Assembly (NCBI GenBank): GCA_023387635.1
Contig: JAEWHU010000299.1
Span: 1 to 27,397, forward strand
Direction: 5' to 3'
Length of the DNA stretch: 27,397 nt
Origin: Bacillota bacterium
Lineage (GTDB): Bacteria; Bacillota; Clostridia; Lachnospirales; Lachnospiraceae
The notes beneath the pieces are model-generated. The model searched no databases. It saw nothing but the letters and a program-made list of their open reading frames with translations, and was not told where the DNA came from. Positions 8,226 to 14,863 of this stretch are shown in pieces (the first letter of the stretch is position 1; each line of letters opens with the position of its first letter). The translations under genes were made by a program, and so were the position numbers.

Positions 8226-9167
8226 TTAATTTTCTAAGAGTTTTGGGTAGTCCTTAACAACTGTTTCTTCTAAATGTAGAATTTTTGCATCCTGCCCTGT
8301 GATTTCCAATAGATTTTTTGCATAAGTATAATATTTTTTAGATTCTGCAATGTTATCTAAATGATATAGCAGCTTAAACTTTACGAATAATAATTCAGGT
8401 AGAAATTTAATATTATTTTCATTTTTTGAAAATTCAATCCCTTTATTTGCATAGGATAGTGCACTTATTTTATCGTCAATATCAAAAAGATAAATACATA
8501 AATTATATATGATATTTTGATATATTTTTTTAGTGAATTCTGTACATTTATATATTGGATATGGAGAATTTAGTATATAATGCTCTAGAACATACAAAAG
8601 ATTCTTTAATATGTTTATACCAACTTCAGGTTGATTCATTGCGAAATAATTTTTGCTAATGCAATTTATTAATGCTATTCCCACATTAGAAAAAGTACAT
8701 TCACTAATAGAGTTTATATTAAAATCAGGGTTTTCTATATAAATACCTCTCATACAATACTCTAATGATAGATTATAGTCTTTGTTTAGTAAAGCAGCAC
8801 ACAAAGCTTGTCCATAATATATATGCTGTAAGTTTTCCCCTTGTTTAAAATCTTTATTGTCTTTATATTTATTTACTAAATTACTAACTTGGTGAATATC
8901 ATTGGCATCTAAGGCTTTATTGATTCTGTCGATACCTTCATATGCTAATATAGAGCGATTGGAAAAATACCTTTTATAATATTCGTTTAAATCCATATTA
9001 AACTTAAGAGAGAGCTTATTTAGCAAATATAAGGACGGTTCGTACTCGCCTTTTTCAATACGATAAATCTGCTTGGGTGTGCATATGTTTTGTGCCAATT
9101 GTTCTCTAGTAAAACCTCGTGATTCCCTTAATTCTCTTAATAATATGCCAAAATGTTCATAACTCAT
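8226..9167 (-). CDS. HTH (XRE) regulator with TPR-like C-terminus, RRNPP type
   Basis: A 313-residue cytoplasmic regulator. Residues 7-60 form an XRE-type helix-turn-helix (LLRELRESRGFTREQLAQ, then QIYRIEKGEYEPS), very like the N-termini of PlcR, NprR and Rgg. Residues about 70-313 have no enzymatic motif and consist of repeated amphipathic helices with alternating Tyr, Leu and Ala, consistent with a TPR-type peptide-binding domain. The domain order and length match RRNPP quorum-sensing receptors. The key context is a divergent gene for a 50-residue secreted peptide starting 110 bp away, with a palindrome between. The start has AAGGATG 9 nt upstream. Its ligand and target genes are inferred; a plain XRE regulator with TPRs unrelated to peptide sensing is the alternative. 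Confidence 0.85.
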   Translation of the reverse strand: MSYEHFGILLRELRESRGFTREQLAQNICTPKQIYRIEKGEYEPSLYLLNKLSLKFNMDLNEYYKRYFSNRSILAYEGIDRINKALDANDIHQVSNLVNKYKDNKDFKQGENLQHIYYGQALCAALLNKDYNLSLEYCMRGIYIENPDFNINSISECTFSNVGIALINCISKNYFAMNQPEVGINILKNLLYVLEHYILNSPYPIYKCTEFTKKIYQNIIYNLCIYLFDIDDKISALSYANKGIEFSKNENNIKFLPELLFVKFKLLYHLDNIAESKKYYTYAKNLLEITGQDAKILHLEETVVKDYPKLLEN

Positions 9168-9189
9168 TTATTTCACATCCTTATTGTAG

Positions 9190-9205
9190 TGGACGCAAGT
9201 GTCCA
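9190..9205. promoter_or_regulatory. Candidate operator of the divergent HTH regulator
   Basis: TGGACGCAAGTGTCCA is an imperfect 16-bp palindrome: 5-bp outer arms TGGAC/GTCCA plus one further symmetric C-G pair inside. Its centre is about 43 bp before the predicted start of the peptide transcript, the usual place for an activator that contacts RNA polymerase at the -35 region. It lies 23 bp upstream of the regulator's own start codon, so autoregulation is also possible. Confidence 0.5.
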
Positions 9206-9234
9206 TTTATTTTATAAAAAATCAATGGTATAAT
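9206..9234 (+). promoter_or_regulatory. Promoter of the peptide gene (extended -10, weak -35)
   Basis: A perfect TATAAT (9229-9234) is preceded by TGG, an extended -10. The -35 position at 17 bp reads TTTATT (9206-9211), a poor match. This is the pattern of an activator-dependent promoter and abuts the palindrome at 9190-9205. Confidence 0.6.
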
Positions 9235-9277
9235 AAACCTATAGAAAAATAGAACAAAAAAGAGAGGGTGTATAATT

Positions 9278-9430
9278 ATGAAAAAGTTAACAAAAGCTAT
9301 TTTAACATTTCTATTAGTTGTTTCAGTTATTTCAAGTATTGCTTCAGCTCCAAAGTTAGTAGGACAGGCTAATGGTGGAATTAGTACATTTGGTCATGAT
9401 GATTGGGGTTGGATGGTAAGTACTAATTAA
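9278..9430 (+). CDS. Small secreted pre-peptide, candidate signalling pheromone
   Basis: A 50-codon gene with ribosome binding site AGAGAGGG 9 nt before ATG. Residues 1-7 are basic (MKKLTKA), residues 8-22 are a hydrophobic core, and a Sec signal-peptidase region follows. ASA at 22-24 is one possible cleavage site, though Pro at +1 would be unfavourable; GQA at 29-31 is another, which would release NGGISTFGHDDWGWMVSTN. The hydrophilic tail has an Asp-Asp-Trp-Gly-Trp motif (41-45). Size, signal peptide and head-to-head placement with an RRNPP-type receptor are what is expected of a PapR/NprX/Shp-like pro-pheromone. A bacteriocin is the alternative, but there is no immunity, export or modification gene nearby. 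The exact mature form cannot be read from the sequence. Confidence 0.7.
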   Translation: MKKLTKAILTFLLVVSVISSIASAPKLVGQANGGISTFGHDDWGWMVSTN

Positions 9431-9516
9431 TAGAATTATATCACACACATATTTAGTTTACAATAAAGTGTATAAACTGAATAGTAATTTATACCTACAA
9501 AGTTGCATGTATTCCT

Positions 9517-9588
9517 TTTTATGATGTTTCTTCGTACTTGCTTTTCATAACCTCCTAAATATGAATTAAGTATTGCAACATCATAAAA
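9517..9588. repeat. 12-bp inverted repeat after the peptide gene
   Basis: TTTTATGATGTT (9517-9528) and AACATCATAAAA (9577-9588) are perfectly complementary with 48 bases between. It may fold at the 3' end of the peptide transcript. No function is assigned. Confidence 0.5.
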
Positions 9589-9630
9589 GCTACAAATACT
9601 CAAAATGAGCTATTTGTATACATATCAAGT

Positions 9631-9702
9631 AGTGCTCTTTTTGAACAGGAAGAAATTGTTATGTTTTGTATATCAAATTCCTAGTAAAAAGGAGCACTTT
9701 TT
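9631..9702 (+). repeat. Long-loop inverted repeat, possible terminator
   Basis: AGTGCTCTTTTT (9631-9642) pairs with AAAAAGGAGCACT (9686-9698) apart from one bulged base; a T run follows (9698-9702). The 43-nt loop is large for a terminator. If it is one, it would insulate the c-di-GMP riboswitch from the peptide gene. Confidence 0.4.
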
Positions 9703-9716
9703 GAATATTTATTTTA

Positions 9717-9804
9717 AGACGATACTAGCAAAGCTATTGAAAAATAGTGACGCAAAGCTAAAGGGCCTAATCCTCATAGGTATGGCAGCCAGTTGCATAA
9801 GGTC
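9717..9804 (+). promoter_or_regulatory. c-di-GMP-I riboswitch (GEMM-I)
   Basis: The class hallmarks appear in order: GCAAAGC (9728-9734), a 6-bp P2 stem (9733-9738 with 9743-9748) capped by a GAAA tetraloop (9739-9742), the invariant GACGCAAAGC (9749-9758), the two strands of the 11-nt tetraloop receptor, CCTAA (9766-9770) and TATGG (9781-9785), then GCAGCCAGTTGC. The P3 loop is short (TCCTCATAGG). GAC/GTC at the ends may close P1. The aptamer lies about 70 nt before a c-di-GMP phosphodiesterase gene, a logical target. Its boundaries are approximate. Confidence 0.9.
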
Positions 9805-9831
9805 AATATAAGTTGATTGCTTGCTAAAATT

Positions 9832-9853
9832 AGCGCTGCGTTAGTGGAGCGTT
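9832..9853 (+). promoter_or_regulatory. Possible expression-platform hairpin of the riboswitch
   Basis: AGCGCT (9832-9837) pairs with AGCGTT (9848-9853, one G-U), and the right arm includes part of a GGAG sequence. An alternative pairing, CTAA (9824-9827) with TTAG (9841-9844), excludes it. The U-run afterwards is poor, so translational control is as likely as termination. The sign of control cannot be decided by eye. Confidence 0.4.
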
Positions 9854-9875
9854 ATTTGTGAAAAGTGAGGATGGT

Positions 9876-11594
9876 ATGGACAAGAGAAAAAGCATAATTA
9901 AATATAGACTTCATACAGAACGTTCTATGATTTTAAGAGAACGCTATCAGACTGTTTTAGAACAAGCGAATCTATTTATTTATGATATTAATTTAGAAGA
10001 TGGAAATATATATATATCAAATCAAGAAAGTGTAAGAAATACAGTTAAAAAGAATAAGCAAATATTAAGACGAATGTTAAACATATCCGATATCCATCCG
10101 GATGACAGGTATGAATTTAAGAAATTCTTAAGACAAGACAAAGACATTGTAGGTGAAGTGATTTACCGCAGAATGAATGAACAAGGAAGCTATTCTTGGT
10201 TAAAAAACAGTAGAAAGAATAGTTATAATAAAGATGGAAAATTAATTAGGGTAATAGGAACTGAACAGGATGTAAGTTCAGAGATGAATGCCTATTTAGA
10301 GATTAGTAGAAATACTGAGGTAGATTCACTAACAGGAATATGCAATTTCTCCGGATTTATTACATCTGTGGCTGATAAAATATCTACAAGTTATAATAGA
10401 AAATTTGCTATCATGGTATTTGACATAGATAATTTTAGGGTAATTAATGATCTTCACGGAACCATGGAAGGAGATAAAATACTTCAACACATTGGACGAG
10501 TCCTAACAAGAATAATACGTGTTCCTAATTTATATTGCCGTATGTATTCTGATAATTATGCTATATTACTAGATTATGAGAATGACAATGATATTACCCA
10601 GTTAGCTAACTTTTTAGCGGGTGAGATAGGTAAGTATCCAATTAAGTTAGATGGAATGTTATCCTTTGGTGTTTGTAAAGTAGAAAATAAGAATACCTCA
10701 GTTGGTAACTTATGTGATTATGCTAGTTTAGCAAAAAAGAAAGTGAAGGGAAACGTGGTTCATTTATTAGCCTTTTATGAAGAATCATTGAGAAAGAAAG
10801 CCCTTGATGATCAAGACATAGAGAATGAGATGGTAGAAGCTTTAAATGACCATCAATTCGAAATGTATTTACAACCAAAGGTATCCATAGCTAACACGGA
10901 TGTGGTTGGGGCAGAGGCCTTAGTGCGATGGAACCATCCACGAAGAGGATTAATAACACCTGATAAGTTTATTCCATTATTCGAAAAGAATGGATTTATT
11001 ATAAAAATGGATTATTACATATGGGAAACAGCATTTGCTACCATTAGAAAATGGATAGATGAAGGTTACTGTCCAGTACCTATATCAGTGAATGTATCAA
11101 GAATACATATTTATGATACTAACTTGATTGAAATATTTAAAAATTTGTCAATTAAGTATAGGGTACCAACTTATTTAATAGAATTAGAATTGACAGAAAC
11201 AACTTATTTTGATAATTATGAGAAGTTATCAAAAATCATATTAGACTTAAAAAGAGAAGGTTTTATATTATCTATAGATGATTTTGGTTCAGGATATACC
11301 TCTTTAAACATGCTAAAAGATATTCCTGTTGATGTGATTAAATTTGATAAAGAATTTACCAAAGAAATATTAAGCACAGGTAGAGGGAAAACCGTTATTC
11401 AATACACAATTGCTATGGCAAAGCAACTTGATATTGAAGTAATTGCAGAAGGAGTAGAGGATTTTTACCAAGCGCAGTTCCTGCTTGAAGCAGGTTGTGA
11501 GATAGCACAAGGTTATTTTTATTCAAAGCCATTACCGATTCATAAATTTGAATCATATACTTTTGGATACTACTACAAGAGGCAAATTTTATAG
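9876..11594 (+). CDS. c-di-GMP phosphodiesterase: PAS-like, degenerate GGDEF, EAL
   Basis: A 572-residue cytoplasmic protein with no transmembrane segment. Residues about 20-140 look like a PAS sensor (IHPDDR, then GxxDVS before the linker). The GGDEF domain (about 150-300) begins with DSLTGICNFSGF, but the signature has become YSDNY (224-228), so cyclase activity is unlikely. The EAL domain (about 320-565) looks catalytically complete: EALVRW (Glu347), NVSR (Asn406), ELTET (Glu438), DDFGSGY (Asp468-Asp469), Lys489, EGVE (525-528) and QGYFYSKPL. It should hydrolyse c-di-GMP to pGpG. I prefer ATG 9876 with GTGAGG 5 nt upstream; an in-frame GTG at 9858, with GGAG 8 nt upstream, would add six residues. 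The c-di-GMP riboswitch in its leader makes it a feedback node. A terminator follows. Confidence 0.93.
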   Translation: MDKRKSIIKYRLHTERSMILRERYQTVLEQANLFIYDINLEDGNIYISNQESVRNTVKKNKQILRRMLNISDIHPDDRYEFKKFLRQDKDIVGEVIYRRMNEQGSYSWLKNSRKNSYNKDGKLIRVIGTEQDVSSEMNAYLEISRNTEVDSLTGICNFSGFITSVADKISTSYNRKFAIMVFDIDNFRVINDLHGTMEGDKILQHIGRVLTRIIRVPNLYCRMYSDNYAILLDYENDNDITQLANFLAGEIGKYPIKLDGMLSFGVCKVENKNTSVGNLCDYASLAKKKVKGNVVHLLAFYEESLRKKALDDQDIENEMVEALNDHQFEMYLQPKVSIANTDVVGAEALVRWNHPRRGLITPDKFIPLFEKNGFIIKMDYYIWETAFATIRKWIDEGYCPVPISVNVSRIHIYDTNLIEIFKNLSIKYRVPTYLIELELTETTYFDNYEKLSKIILDLKREGFILSIDDFGSGYTSLNMLKDIPVDVIKFDKEFTKEILSTGRGKTVIQYTIAMAKQLDIEVIAEGVEDFYQAQFLLEAGCEIAQGYFYSKPLPIHKFESYTFGYYYKRQIL

Positions 11595-11636
11595 GTATTA
11601 TATTCTGTACAAGTTTTATTCTAGTTTTTTCTTTCG

Positions 11637-11676
11637 AATCCTGGCGTTATGGGTCTCCATAATGGCAGGATTTTTT
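11637..11676 (+). terminator. Rho-independent terminator after the phosphodiesterase gene
   Basis: AATCCTG (11637-11643) pairs with CAGGATT, and inner arms TTATGG/CCATAA extend the stem past a small mismatch. Six T follow. Confidence 0.8.
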
Positions 11677-11737
11677 CAGTGCGCCCAGCAAGTGATAAGA
11701 AACTTAGAACTATAAGGTAACAAAATCTCTATATAGT

Positions 11738-11745
11738 CATACTAT
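11738..11745 (+). promoter_or_regulatory. Candidate sigma-E -10 element of the cotJ operon
   Basis: CATACTAT resembles the mother-cell sigma-E -10 box (CATACAnT), 30 bp before the cotJA start. cotJ is sigma-E-dependent in Bacillus subtilis. No good -35 match is seen at the expected spacing. Confidence 0.35.
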
Positions 11746-11775
11746 ATTTTATGATGATTAAAGGAGACTTACTAT

Positions 11776-12078
11776 ATGGATAACTACAGACATCCCATGT
11801 ACAATCATTATAATCGAAATATGGCTGAAAATCAAAGTAGGCGCCATAATGGTTACTTCACAGTTCCTGTGACAGAAGCAGATTGCTGTGGGAATAAAGA
11901 AAGTAGCTTAGAAAACTGTATTGATTCATTACCATTAGCTATGGCTTACGTGCCTATGCAACGATTTAGGAAAGTATATGAAGCATGTGAAGGTTTATCA
12001 AATGGAACCATTTTTGATGAGTTGAATTTACCTTATACTGCAGAAAAGTACTGCCAAGGAATGAGAGGTGGTAGATGA
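11776..12078 (+). CDS. cotJA: Spore coat associated protein CotJA
   Basis: A 100-residue protein, slightly longer than the Bacillus form because of an N-terminal extension rich in Asn, His, Tyr and Arg. The conserved CotJA core is residues 52-87 (LPLAMAYVPMQRF, then LSNGTIFDELNLPY). It is deposited with CotJC in the inner spore coat; its biochemical role is not known. An AAGGAGA ribosome binding site precedes the ATG. The stop TGA overlaps the cotJB start by four bases, so translation is probably coupled. First gene of a three-gene operon expected to be expressed in the mother cell during sporulation. Confidence 0.95.
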   Translation: MDNYRHPMYNHYNRNMAENQSRRHNGYFTVPVTEADCCGNKESSLENCIDSLPLAMAYVPMQRFRKVYEACEGLSNGTIFDELNLPYTAEKYCQGMRGGR

Positions 12079-12344
12079 TGATGAATATGCAGACTCAAGA
12101 CAGAGGTAAACTAATGTGTGTTATTACAGAAGCAAGTTTTGCTATCGATGATGTTAAATTATTTTTAGATACTCATCCTTGTGACCAAGAAGCTTTAGCT
12201 TACTATGAAAAATATAGAGACATTCGTAAAGAAGCTATGAAACAATATAGAGATTGTTATGGACCAATCTCTTCCTACGATGTGAATGTTGATAATGTTT
12301 GGACTTGGATTAACGAGCCATGGCCTTGGGAAGGAGAGTGTTAG
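12075..12344 (+). CDS. cotJB: Spore coat protein CotJB
   Basis: An 89-residue CotJB family protein. Recognisable segments are the helical ITEASFAIDDVKLFLDTHP with a following DQEALAYYEKY, and the aromatic C-terminus NVWTWINEPWPWEGEC. Members are needed for normal coat assembly of CotJC; the molecular function is unknown. Three consecutive ATG codons (12075, 12078, 12081) could start it; the first overlaps the cotJA stop and has GAGG 6 nt upstream, so it is chosen. The next gene starts 2 bases after the stop. Confidence 0.93.
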   Translation: MMMNMQTQDRGKLMCVITEASFAIDDVKLFLDTHPCDQEALAYYEKYRDIRKEAMKQYRDCYGPISSYDVNVDNVWTWINEPWPWEGEC

Positions 12345-12345
12345 T

Positions 12346-12951
12346 ATGTGGACTTATGAAAAGCGTTTACAGTATCCAGTTAATATAAAAACACCCAATG
12401 CGAAGATGGCAAAGTTTATAATTACACAATATGGCGGACCTGATGGAGAATTAGGAGCTTCTATGCGTTATCTTTCACAAAGATATACGATGCCATATAA
12501 AGAAGCAGCAGCTATTTTAACTGATATAGGTACAGAAGAATTAGCTCATTTAGAAATAGTTAGTACAATTGTACATCAATTAACAAGAAACTTATCTATG
12601 GAGGAAATTAAAGCAGCAGGTTTTGAAGATTATTTTGTTGAACACACAGTAGGAGTATACCCTCAAGGAGCAAATGGAGTTCCATTTAGTGCAGGTGCTT
12701 TTCAATCCAAAGGTGATCCGATTACGGACTTACATGAAGATATGGCAGCAGAGCAAAAAGCAAGAACAACTTATGACAATATTCTTCTTTTAGTAAAAGA
12801 TCATGAAGTTGCCGATCCAATTCGTTTCTTAAGGGCCAGAGAAATCATTCATTATCAAAGATTTGGTGAATCCTTACGTATTGTTCAGGATAATTTAGAT
12901 TCTAAGAATTTTTATGCATTTAACCCATCTTTCCTACCAAAATGTAGATAA
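12346..12951 (+). CDS. cotJC: Spore coat protein CotJC, manganese-catalase family
   Basis: A 201-residue ferritin-like four-helix protein of the manganese-catalase family, expected to break down H2O2 in the spore coat. Dimetal ligand candidates are Glu35 (GELGAS), Glu65 and His68 (TEELAHLE), Glu136 (AAEQKA) and Glu166/His169 (REIIHYQRFGE). These ExxH pairs match the family, so activity is plausible. The start is MWTYEKRLQYP at 12346 with AAGGAGAG 7 nt upstream; a longer in-frame start at 12286 lies inside cotJB and is not credible. Last gene of the operon, followed by a hairpin. Confidence 0.95.
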   Translation: MWTYEKRLQYPVNIKTPNAKMAKFIITQYGGPDGELGASMRYLSQRYTMPYKEAAAILTDIGTEELAHLEIVSTIVHQLTRNLSMEEIKAAGFEDYFVEHTVGVYPQGANGVPFSAGAFQSKGDPITDLHEDMAAEQKARTTYDNILLLVKDHEVADPIRFLRAREIIHYQRFGESLRIVQDNLDSKNFYAFNPSFLPKCR

Positions 12952-12980
12952 TTTAAAGCAATATAAAAAATTATATACTT

Positions 12981-13010
12981 TATGGCAATCGCTAGTATGT
13001 GGTTGCCATA
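12981..13010 (+). terminator. Hairpin after cotJC
   Basis: TATGGCAATC (12981-12990) pairs with GGTTGCCATA (13001-13010), 10 bp with one G-U and a 10-nt loop. There is no T run, so it is a weak terminator or an mRNA end-stabilising structure. Confidence 0.5.
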
Positions 13011-13093
13011 TAATAAATAATAGGTATAATTAATTCCGCTATATACAACCTATTAATAAATAAAAATTTTACAAAGTGTTTATATTTAGTAAA

Positions 13094-13122
13094 TTGACAA
13101 TAATATGTTGGAGTAGTAATTT
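13094..13122 (+). promoter_or_regulatory. Candidate promoter of the phospholipase D-like gene
   Basis: A perfect -35 TTGACA (13094-13099) has only TAATTT (13117-13122) at 17 bp, a poor -10. Confidence 0.25.
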
Positions 13123-13169
13123 AGGACTTAGAACTAATGAGTGGAAATACTAAGGAAGGATAGATAACA

Positions 13170-14618
13170 TTGATTTGTCACATAAAAAAAAGATGGTACT
13201 TATATTTGATTTTTATATTATTGTATCTAATTTTAGGTGCAATATTCCCTTTTATGTCTTATAAAAAAATTACGAAGGACACCAAAGTTGAGTTTAATGC
13301 AGAAGAAATATTAAAAGGTGATAAAAGTAAAAGTAATAATATTTGTGATAGAGCCATGATTCTTGAAAGCAATAAAAGTGCGTGGGAAGAAAGAATAAGA
13401 TTATTAAATCAAGCAAAAGAAAGTATAGTTTTAGTCACCTTTGATATTAGAGAAGGTGAAAGTGTAAAAGATATTTCATCCATTCTTTTGCATAAGGCCA
13501 ATGAAGGAGTTAAGATTAGTATATTAGTTGATGGGTTTAATGGAGTTCTAAAGGTGAAAGGCAATCCTTTTTTTCAAGCCTTATCTTCACATGAGAATAT
13601 AGAAGTAAAATTATACAATCCTATCAATTTATTACAGCCCTGGAAATCACAAGGGAGAATGCACGATAAGTATGTTATTGTAGATAATCTTGGGTATATT
13701 TTAGGCGGCCGCAATACCTTTGACTACTTTTTAGGTGAATACGAAAGTAAAAGCAAAAGTTATGATAGGGATGTATTAGTGTATAATTATTTACATGAAA
13801 GAGACAACTTAACAGAAAGTTCGGTATATGATGTACAAAAGTATTTTGATGCAATGTGGGACAGGAAAGAATGTGTTCTATATCATGATGAAGAAAAACT
13901 GGGTGAAGAACAAAAGGTGATAAACGTTGTAAATGAATTAAATATAAGATATGATAACTTAAAAATAGAACAACCAGAACTGTTTCATGATTTTGATTAT
14001 ATAAAGCGTACCTATGAAACAGAGGGAGCTCATTTAATTACAAACCCTACTCATATCTATGGAAAAGAGCCAATTGTTTTCTACCAATTAACTGAGCTTA
14101 TGAAAGAAGCGAAAGAGAGAGTCATAATTCATACCCCATATGCTGTTTTTAATGAGTATATGTATGATACATTAGAAACAGTAGGTGAAAACGTACCAAA
14201 TTATAGAATGTTAATTAATTCTGTTGAGAATGGAGATAACTTCTTTGCTTCAAGTGATTATATAAGAAATAAAAGTGATATATTAAAAACAGGAATGACT
14301 ATTTATGAATATGATGGTGGAACCTCATACCATGGTAAATCTGTAGTTATTGATGATATTTCAATTATTGGATCATATAATTTTGATCTTAGAAGTACCT
14401 ATATAAATACCGAAATGATGGTAGTTATAAAAAGTAGTGGGTTGACGGATTCCCTAGTTAGTAAAATGGAAGACTTAGAATATAATTCAAGGAAAGTAAT
14501 ATCAGAAACAGAATATGAGGTCCCAGAACATGTAGTTGTTGAAGAAATATCATTTATTAAAAACATGGCATTAAAGGTAGTTGGATTTATTGCTCAAGCA
14601 TTTAGATTTTTATTATAG
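13170..14618 (+). CDS. Phospholipase D superfamily protein, cardiolipin synthase-like
   Basis: A 482-residue membrane-anchored protein. One N-terminal transmembrane helix (about 9-29) precedes two phospholipase D domains. Both HxKx4D motifs are intact: His165-Lys167-Asp172 in MHDKYVIVD followed by GGRN, and His388-Lys390-Asp395 in YHGKSVVIDD followed by GSYNFD. Two complete HKD motifs form one active site in this family. The product most likely transfers or hydrolyses phosphatidyl groups. It differs from classic Cls in having a single membrane helix, so the exact substrate is uncertain. Translation appears to begin at a TTG with AAGGAAGGA 9 nt upstream; the next Met lies after the membrane helix. 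The gene looks monocistronic, ending in an 18-bp hairpin. Confidence 0.85.
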   Translation: MICHIKKRWYLYLIFILLYLILGAIFPFMSYKKITKDTKVEFNAEEILKGDKSKSNNICDRAMILESNKSAWEERIRLLNQAKESIVLVTFDIREGESVKDISSILLHKANEGVKISILVDGFNGVLKVKGNPFFQALSSHENIEVKLYNPINLLQPWKSQGRMHDKYVIVDNLGYILGGRNTFDYFLGEYESKSKSYDRDVLVYNYLHERDNLTESSVYDVQKYFDAMWDRKECVLYHDEEKLGEEQKVINVVNELNIRYDNLKIEQPELFHDFDYIKRTYETEGAHLITNPTHIYGKEPIVFYQLTELMKEAKERVIIHTPYAVFNEYMYDTLETVGENVPNYRMLINSVENGDNFFASSDYIRNKSDILKTGMTIYEYDGGTSYHGKSVVIDDISIIGSYNFDLRSTYINTEMMVVIKSSGLTDSLVSKMEDLEYNSRKVISETEYEVPEHVVVEEISFIKNMALKVVGFIAQAFRFLL

Positions 14619-14619
14619 A

Positions 14620-14659
14620 TTATTCAAATAGCCAAGCGATTAGCTTGGCTATTTGAATA
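14620..14659. terminator. Strong hairpin after the phospholipase D-like gene
   Basis: A perfect stem of about 18 bp, including ATTCAAATAGCCAAGC (14622-14637) and its complement (14643-14658), with a 5-nt loop. It starts one base after the stop codon. The T run is missing, but the base of the stem is A/T-rich. Confidence 0.65.
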
Positions 14660-14672
14660 AGGAAATACAACA

Positions 14673-14804
14673 ATGTATAATTATTCCTATTTTGTATACT
14701 ATAACCTAAGTGACGCTAGAGACTCCGTAAAGCATCTAAGTCATTACCTAAATTATGATAAACAAGCGACGAGTAAGCGTGAAAGAAAAGCACTTTCACA
14801 CTGA
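14673..14804 (+). CDS. Possible 43-residue Tyr-rich leader ORF
   Basis: An open frame from ATG 14673 to TGA 14802-14804 encodes 43 residues. It opens MYNYSYFVYYNLSDARDSVK: seven of the first 28 residues are Tyr, and the C-terminal third is basic (KQATSKRERK). The upstream AAGGAAA is a weak ribosome binding site at about 9-10 nt. It ends 7 nt before a 13-bp hairpin that precedes the next gene, the layout of a leader peptide with an attenuator, but no function is known and the frame could be chance. Confidence 0.3.
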   Translation: MYNYSYFVYYNLSDARDSVKHLSHYLNYDKQATSKRERKALSH

Positions 14805-14811
14805 GGTTTGC

Positions 14812-14847
14812 GTTCTGCTAATGAATGCAAGCACTCATTAGCAGAAC
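14812..14847 (+). promoter_or_regulatory. 13-bp hairpin abutting the ribosome binding site
   Basis: GTTCTGCTAATGA (14812-14824) and TCATTAGCAGAAC (14835-14847) are perfect complements with a 10-nt loop. The hairpin ends 2 nt before the GGAGG of the tocopherol-cyclase-like gene. It has no T run, so it is more likely a translational or mRNA-stability element than a terminator. Confidence 0.55.
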
Positions 14848-14863
14848 TTGGAGGACAAATTAT

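Noticed and set aside
9278..9430. Bacteriocin reading of the small secreted peptide
   Set aside because: There is no double-Gly leader, immunity, transporter or modification gene nearby; the divergent receptor-like regulator fits a pheromone better.
9519..9548. Minus-strand 9-codon frame MKSKYEETS behind an AGGAGG
   Set aside because: The spacing from AGGAGG to ATG is only 2 nt and the frame lies in the arm and loop of an inverted repeat; too short to support.
9605..9811. 68-codon open frame upstream of the phosphodiesterase gene
   Set aside because: Its second half reads through the invariant core of the c-di-GMP riboswitch, it has no ribosome binding site, and the product resembles nothing.
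14660..14863. Known riboswitch class in the leader of the tocopherol-cyclase-like gene
   Set aside because: I compared it by eye with lysine, SAM, cobalamin, T-box, THF, guanidine, purine and c-di-GMP-II motifs and found no matching conserved core.
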